A stretch of 64,000 bases of DNA, from positions 44,084-108,083 of the forward strand of contig CALKZY010000049.1 in the NCBI GenBank assembly GCA_938002965.1, written 5' to 3'. Shown piece by piece: positions 61,795 to 64,000 of the stretch. This stretch comes from an uncultured Acidimicrobiales bacterium (GTDB lineage: Bacteria; Actinomycetota; Acidimicrobiia; Acidimicrobiales; SZUA-35). The stretch's first letter is position 1. Every line of letters starts with the position of its first letter. The notes beneath the pieces were generated by a model. The model was given only the letters and a program-made list of their open reading frames with translations. It had not been told where the DNA came from and searched no databases. Both the position numbers and the translations under genes were made by a program.

Positions 61795-62269
61795 CAAGGT
61801 CGGCAGCTTCTCGTGCTGCACAGTCACCTTGGTCTGGTCATCACCGTCGCTTGGGGTCAAATCGGCCCTGATGGTGGGTGATCCGCATGGTCTCGTCGAA
61901 CATCTTGGCCGCTTACCAGCGGTGCGACGGTTTGTTTGCCGCGTCCAAGACCGCCACAGTCGCGGTCAACCACGATGTGTTGTGCAAGATGCTGTTGGAT
62001 GACGCGTCGATCTGGTTCCTGCCCTCCCGGTCGATCCTGCCGCCTTTGAGGAAGCGGCACGGGCTCAGATTGAGGACTACTGTTGCCGACAGGCCGGAAC
62101 TGCTTGACAAGGTCAGGGTCGGACTGGGTCACACTCGAAGCGCTCTGTGCTGCCTGGCCGTCGGTGCCGACCTCCTGATGGTGGGAACGAGAGCCGGGGA
62201 GGGTTTGGCATCGATCTTAGGGTCTTAGATCGGGTGGGTGGAGCTTCACGGTAAGGCCCGCCTTTGTTC
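61795..62269. other. Unassigned region with no convincing gene
   Basis: Frames on both strands of up to 116 codons exist (for example 61878-62228 on the plus strand), but none shows a clear ribosome site, domain or codon pattern. The region probably belongs to the decayed mobile DNA to its right. Confidence 0.4.
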
Positions 62270-62825
62270 GTTCCAGGGCAAGCTGTTTGTGCTGCCGTGT
62301 CCGCCACGACGGCTGGAGAGACACCCAAGCCGCAGCTGCGGCTGGCTGCTCGGAACGAACCACCTACAAGTGACTGGCCCGCTACGACAACGATGAACCC
62401 ATAACCAACCGGTCATCTCGGCCGCGACACTCATCAACCAAGAACCCACCGAAACCGAAGCAGTCATTGAAGCGTTGCGCCGGTCTCGAATGACTGGAGC
62501 CCAGATCGCCGAGAAGCTCTCAATACCGTTATCGACGGCGGCAGCGGTGCTGGCCCGTGTCGGCCTCAAGCGGCTGTACCGACTGAACCACCTGAACCTC
62601 TGAACCGGTATTCTTCCCGAGGAAAAAGCAGTTACCTGTGTCGGGTTCCTACAACGAGCCGTCGCCTGGTTCGCCGAACGAGATATCGAGGTCGAACGAG
62701 TGATGACTGACAACGAGCCCGGCTCCAAATCCAAAGCCTGGGACCAGCACTGCGCCAAAGCAGGGATCAAACATCCAAGCACTCGACTCTACCGTGACGA
62801 CTACGACCAGGCACAGCGCATGTAA
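62270..62825 (+). pseudogene. Broken IS481-family transposase remnant
   Basis: Translation in shifting frames gives SRMTGAQIAEKLSIPLSTAA, the N-terminal segment typical of IS481 transposases (RMTGAQIAEVL.MPLST), and then VGFLQRAVAWFAERDIEVER with MTDNEPGSKSKAWDQHCAKA, a piece of the DDE core, ending in a stop after RDDYDQAQRM. Several stops and missing parts show it is dead. The source is not the intact IS in element A, whose sequence differs. Confidence 0.75.
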
Positions 62826-63043
62826 AACCAGGGTCGAACCCTGCCGGGGGGAAGGCAAGTTGCGCTCAAGAGACCATTGGAACTTTTAGTCCTTTACCGG
62901 CATCAAAGAAGAGTCGAATCGCATAGAACATTTGAAACAAGACACACACTGCTACATATTCAACCGCTCTATAGATCGACATGTATTGGGAACTATTTTG
63001 ACAGCAATGGTCGAATAGTTTAGACAAGAGGAGATCCACACAA

Positions 63044-63628
63044 GTGAGTGAAAAATCGGAATACCAGAGCGCTTCTAGTGCTATTCCCTGGAGAAAGACT
63101 GTGCTAGTTTTTTGTTCTATACTGCTTTCAGCAACCCTGTTTGCACCGGTTGCCCCAGCAAGTGCCACTTCGAGAGCTAATTATTTTATGCAACACACGG
63201 GTGTATGCGGCTACAAAGTGGTAGAAACCGTCGGGAAAGAAGCTGCCCGACGAGTATCTCCCCTGAAACCAGGTGGCCGGAGTGAAGATGTTGTGCAACA
63301 GTACATCTATGTTATGAAAGTTAGAACGGGCGGCGTGAAGCCGTTCCCACTCTGCGAGTCGGTCAAGGACGAAATATTCGAACGTAGACAACTTGAGTTA
63401 CTAGAATCAAATTCTCGTTATGAAATTACGCCACTGAATATGGTGAACTGCGCTGCCTCAGGAAAGCGGGTAGGATATCAACGTAATATTTGCCAATGGG
63501 GCACAACCGTTACAAAGAGGTCGGATATTTCGAAGCGTTCGATACTGAGAGCTGACGGTAACATTTTCTTCAAGCTGGCTCCTGACGGCAACCGAGCACA
63601 CGATTTCAGGCGCGATACGGAGGCCTGA
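63044..63628 (+). CDS. Secreted protein of unknown function in AT-richer DNA
   Basis: A 194-residue protein with a signal peptide (KTVLVFCSILLSATLFAPVAPASA) and a mature domain containing four Cys and many basic residues (GVCGYKVVETVGKEAARRVS, CAASGKRVGYQRNICQWGTT). Codon use is clearly more AT-rich than in the flanking genes, a sign of transfer. AGAGGAG lies 11 bases before the GTG start. No family recognised; a surface or toxin-like role cannot be judged. Confidence 0.6.
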   Translation: MSEKSEYQSASSAIPWRKTVLVFCSILLSATLFAPVAPASATSRANYFMQHTGVCGYKVVETVGKEAARRVSPLKPGGRSEDVVQQYIYVMKVRTGGVKPFPLCESVKDEIFERRQLELLESNSRYEITPLNMVNCAASGKRVGYQRNICQWGTTVTKRSDISKRSILRADGNIFFKLAPDGNRAHDFRRDTEA

Positions 63629-63717
63629 CTTTTTTGACATGTAGTGTTGGAGTCTTGACTGCTCTTCATGGGTGAGGACGGCCAGTTCCAGCGGTCGGTG
63701 CATGGTTCCGGTCATGA

Positions 63718-63745
63718 CGGTCGGTGCTGTTACCAGCACCGACCG
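63718..63745. terminator. Perfect 12-bp hairpin downstream of the secreted-protein gene
   Basis: CGGTCGGTGCTG, loop TTAC, and CAGCACCGACCG. It lacks a U-tract but is strong enough to end transcription of the gene at 63044. Confidence 0.6.
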
Positions 63746-63942
63746 TTGGAGGTTCGGTCATGGCAGGTTCTGCCCTGGACCGTGTCCGAACGCAAGATTA
63801 TCGCTGATTGTTTGATCATTGATCGCTGTTGCTCGTGGGCGAAGATCGCCGGCCACGTCGGCGCCGGCGGCGTCAACTGGACGCTACTCCCAACCCTCAA
63901 CCCCGCTTGATCGCCAAGCTCCGCAATGAAAGGATATATACC

Positions 63943-64000
63943 ATGCAAGACAAACGACATGAACCTCAAGCAAGTATACATGCGCACAACTCGTCGAGAC
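63943..64000 (+). CDS. Start of a gene running out of the window
   Basis: ATG 63943 has AGGA eight bases upstream and opens a frame (MQDKRHEPQASIHAHNSSR) to the window edge. Only 19 codons are seen, so no product can be named. Confidence 0.3.
   Translation, partial: MQDKRHEPQASIHAHNSSR

Noticed and set aside
61878..62228. 116-codon frame between the hairpins and the IS481 remnant
   Set aside because: No ribosome site, domain or coding signature; equally long frames exist on the other strand.

Overview
The window reads as high-GC actinobacterial chromosome, most likely class Acidimicrobiia. This is inferred from gene content and style: GyrA beside a DUF3566 membrane protein, a non-pyrrolysine MttB protein, an amphi-Trp protein, frequent GTG/TTG starts and Glu/Asp-rich proteins. 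No 16S or other decisive marker is present, so the class is a guess.

Left chromosomal flank (1-18197): the start of a KhtT-like regulatory subunit; a GGDEF diguanylate cyclase divergent from a degenerate sensor-kinase-like membrane protein coupled to a CSLREA-type surface protein; an AhpD-like protein and a nitroreductase; an alpha/beta hydrolase; a FAS1 lipoprotein; a homocysteine S-methyltransferase; a frameshifted hydrolase; an SDR divergent from an IclR regulator translationally coupled to an MttB-family methyltransferase; a surface protein with DGDGWGW repeats; a DUF3995 protein and a TetR regulator.

Island (18198-48692): two tandem integrated elements lie in a tRNA-Ile(GAT) gene. The complete tRNA is at 48619-48692 on the minus strand. 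Its 3' part is repeated at 18198-18255 and 36594-36651. Element B (about 18256-36651) and element A (about 36652-48661) each carry a GntR regulator, a two-gene FtsK/TraSA-like DNA translocase, a HUH rolling-circle Rep, small accessory genes, an excisionase-type HTH gene and a tyrosine integrase. This is the plan of actinomycete integrative and conjugative elements (AICEs). Both elements also carry 12-bp-period tandem repeats at nearly identical distances from their att sites (96/97 bp at the left end, 52/53 bp at the right), a hairpin plus CTTGGTAA motif inside rep, and a structured RNA-like segment before xis. Element B cargo is an operon of a DAO-type oxidoreductase, a WD40-KAP P-loop NTPase, an AEC permease, an ApbA/PanE-like reductase and a methyltransferase; an XRE regulator coupled to an SDR; and an unknown gene coupled to an XRE-ImmA/IrrE protein. 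Element A cargo is a GntR-HAD-DprA-phosphoribosyltransferase operon, a HIRAN-like protein and an IS481-family insertion sequence.

Right chromosomal flank (48693-64000): a class A beta-lactamase-like lipoprotein; gyrA followed by a TadE/TadG-like protein and DUF3566; two genes under 60 codons upstream of gyrA; a ROK fructokinase; an amphi-Trp protein; an SGNH hydrolase lipoprotein; biotin synthase; a galactose/glyoxal-oxidase-like secreted protein; then a decayed zone with perfect hairpins, an IS481 remnant and an AT-richer secreted-protein gene.

The strongest candidates for something undescribed are the tandem AICE-like elements with their split translocase and shared cis architecture, the WD40-KAP/redox/permease/methyltransferase operon, and the mobile DprA-PRTase-HAD operon.
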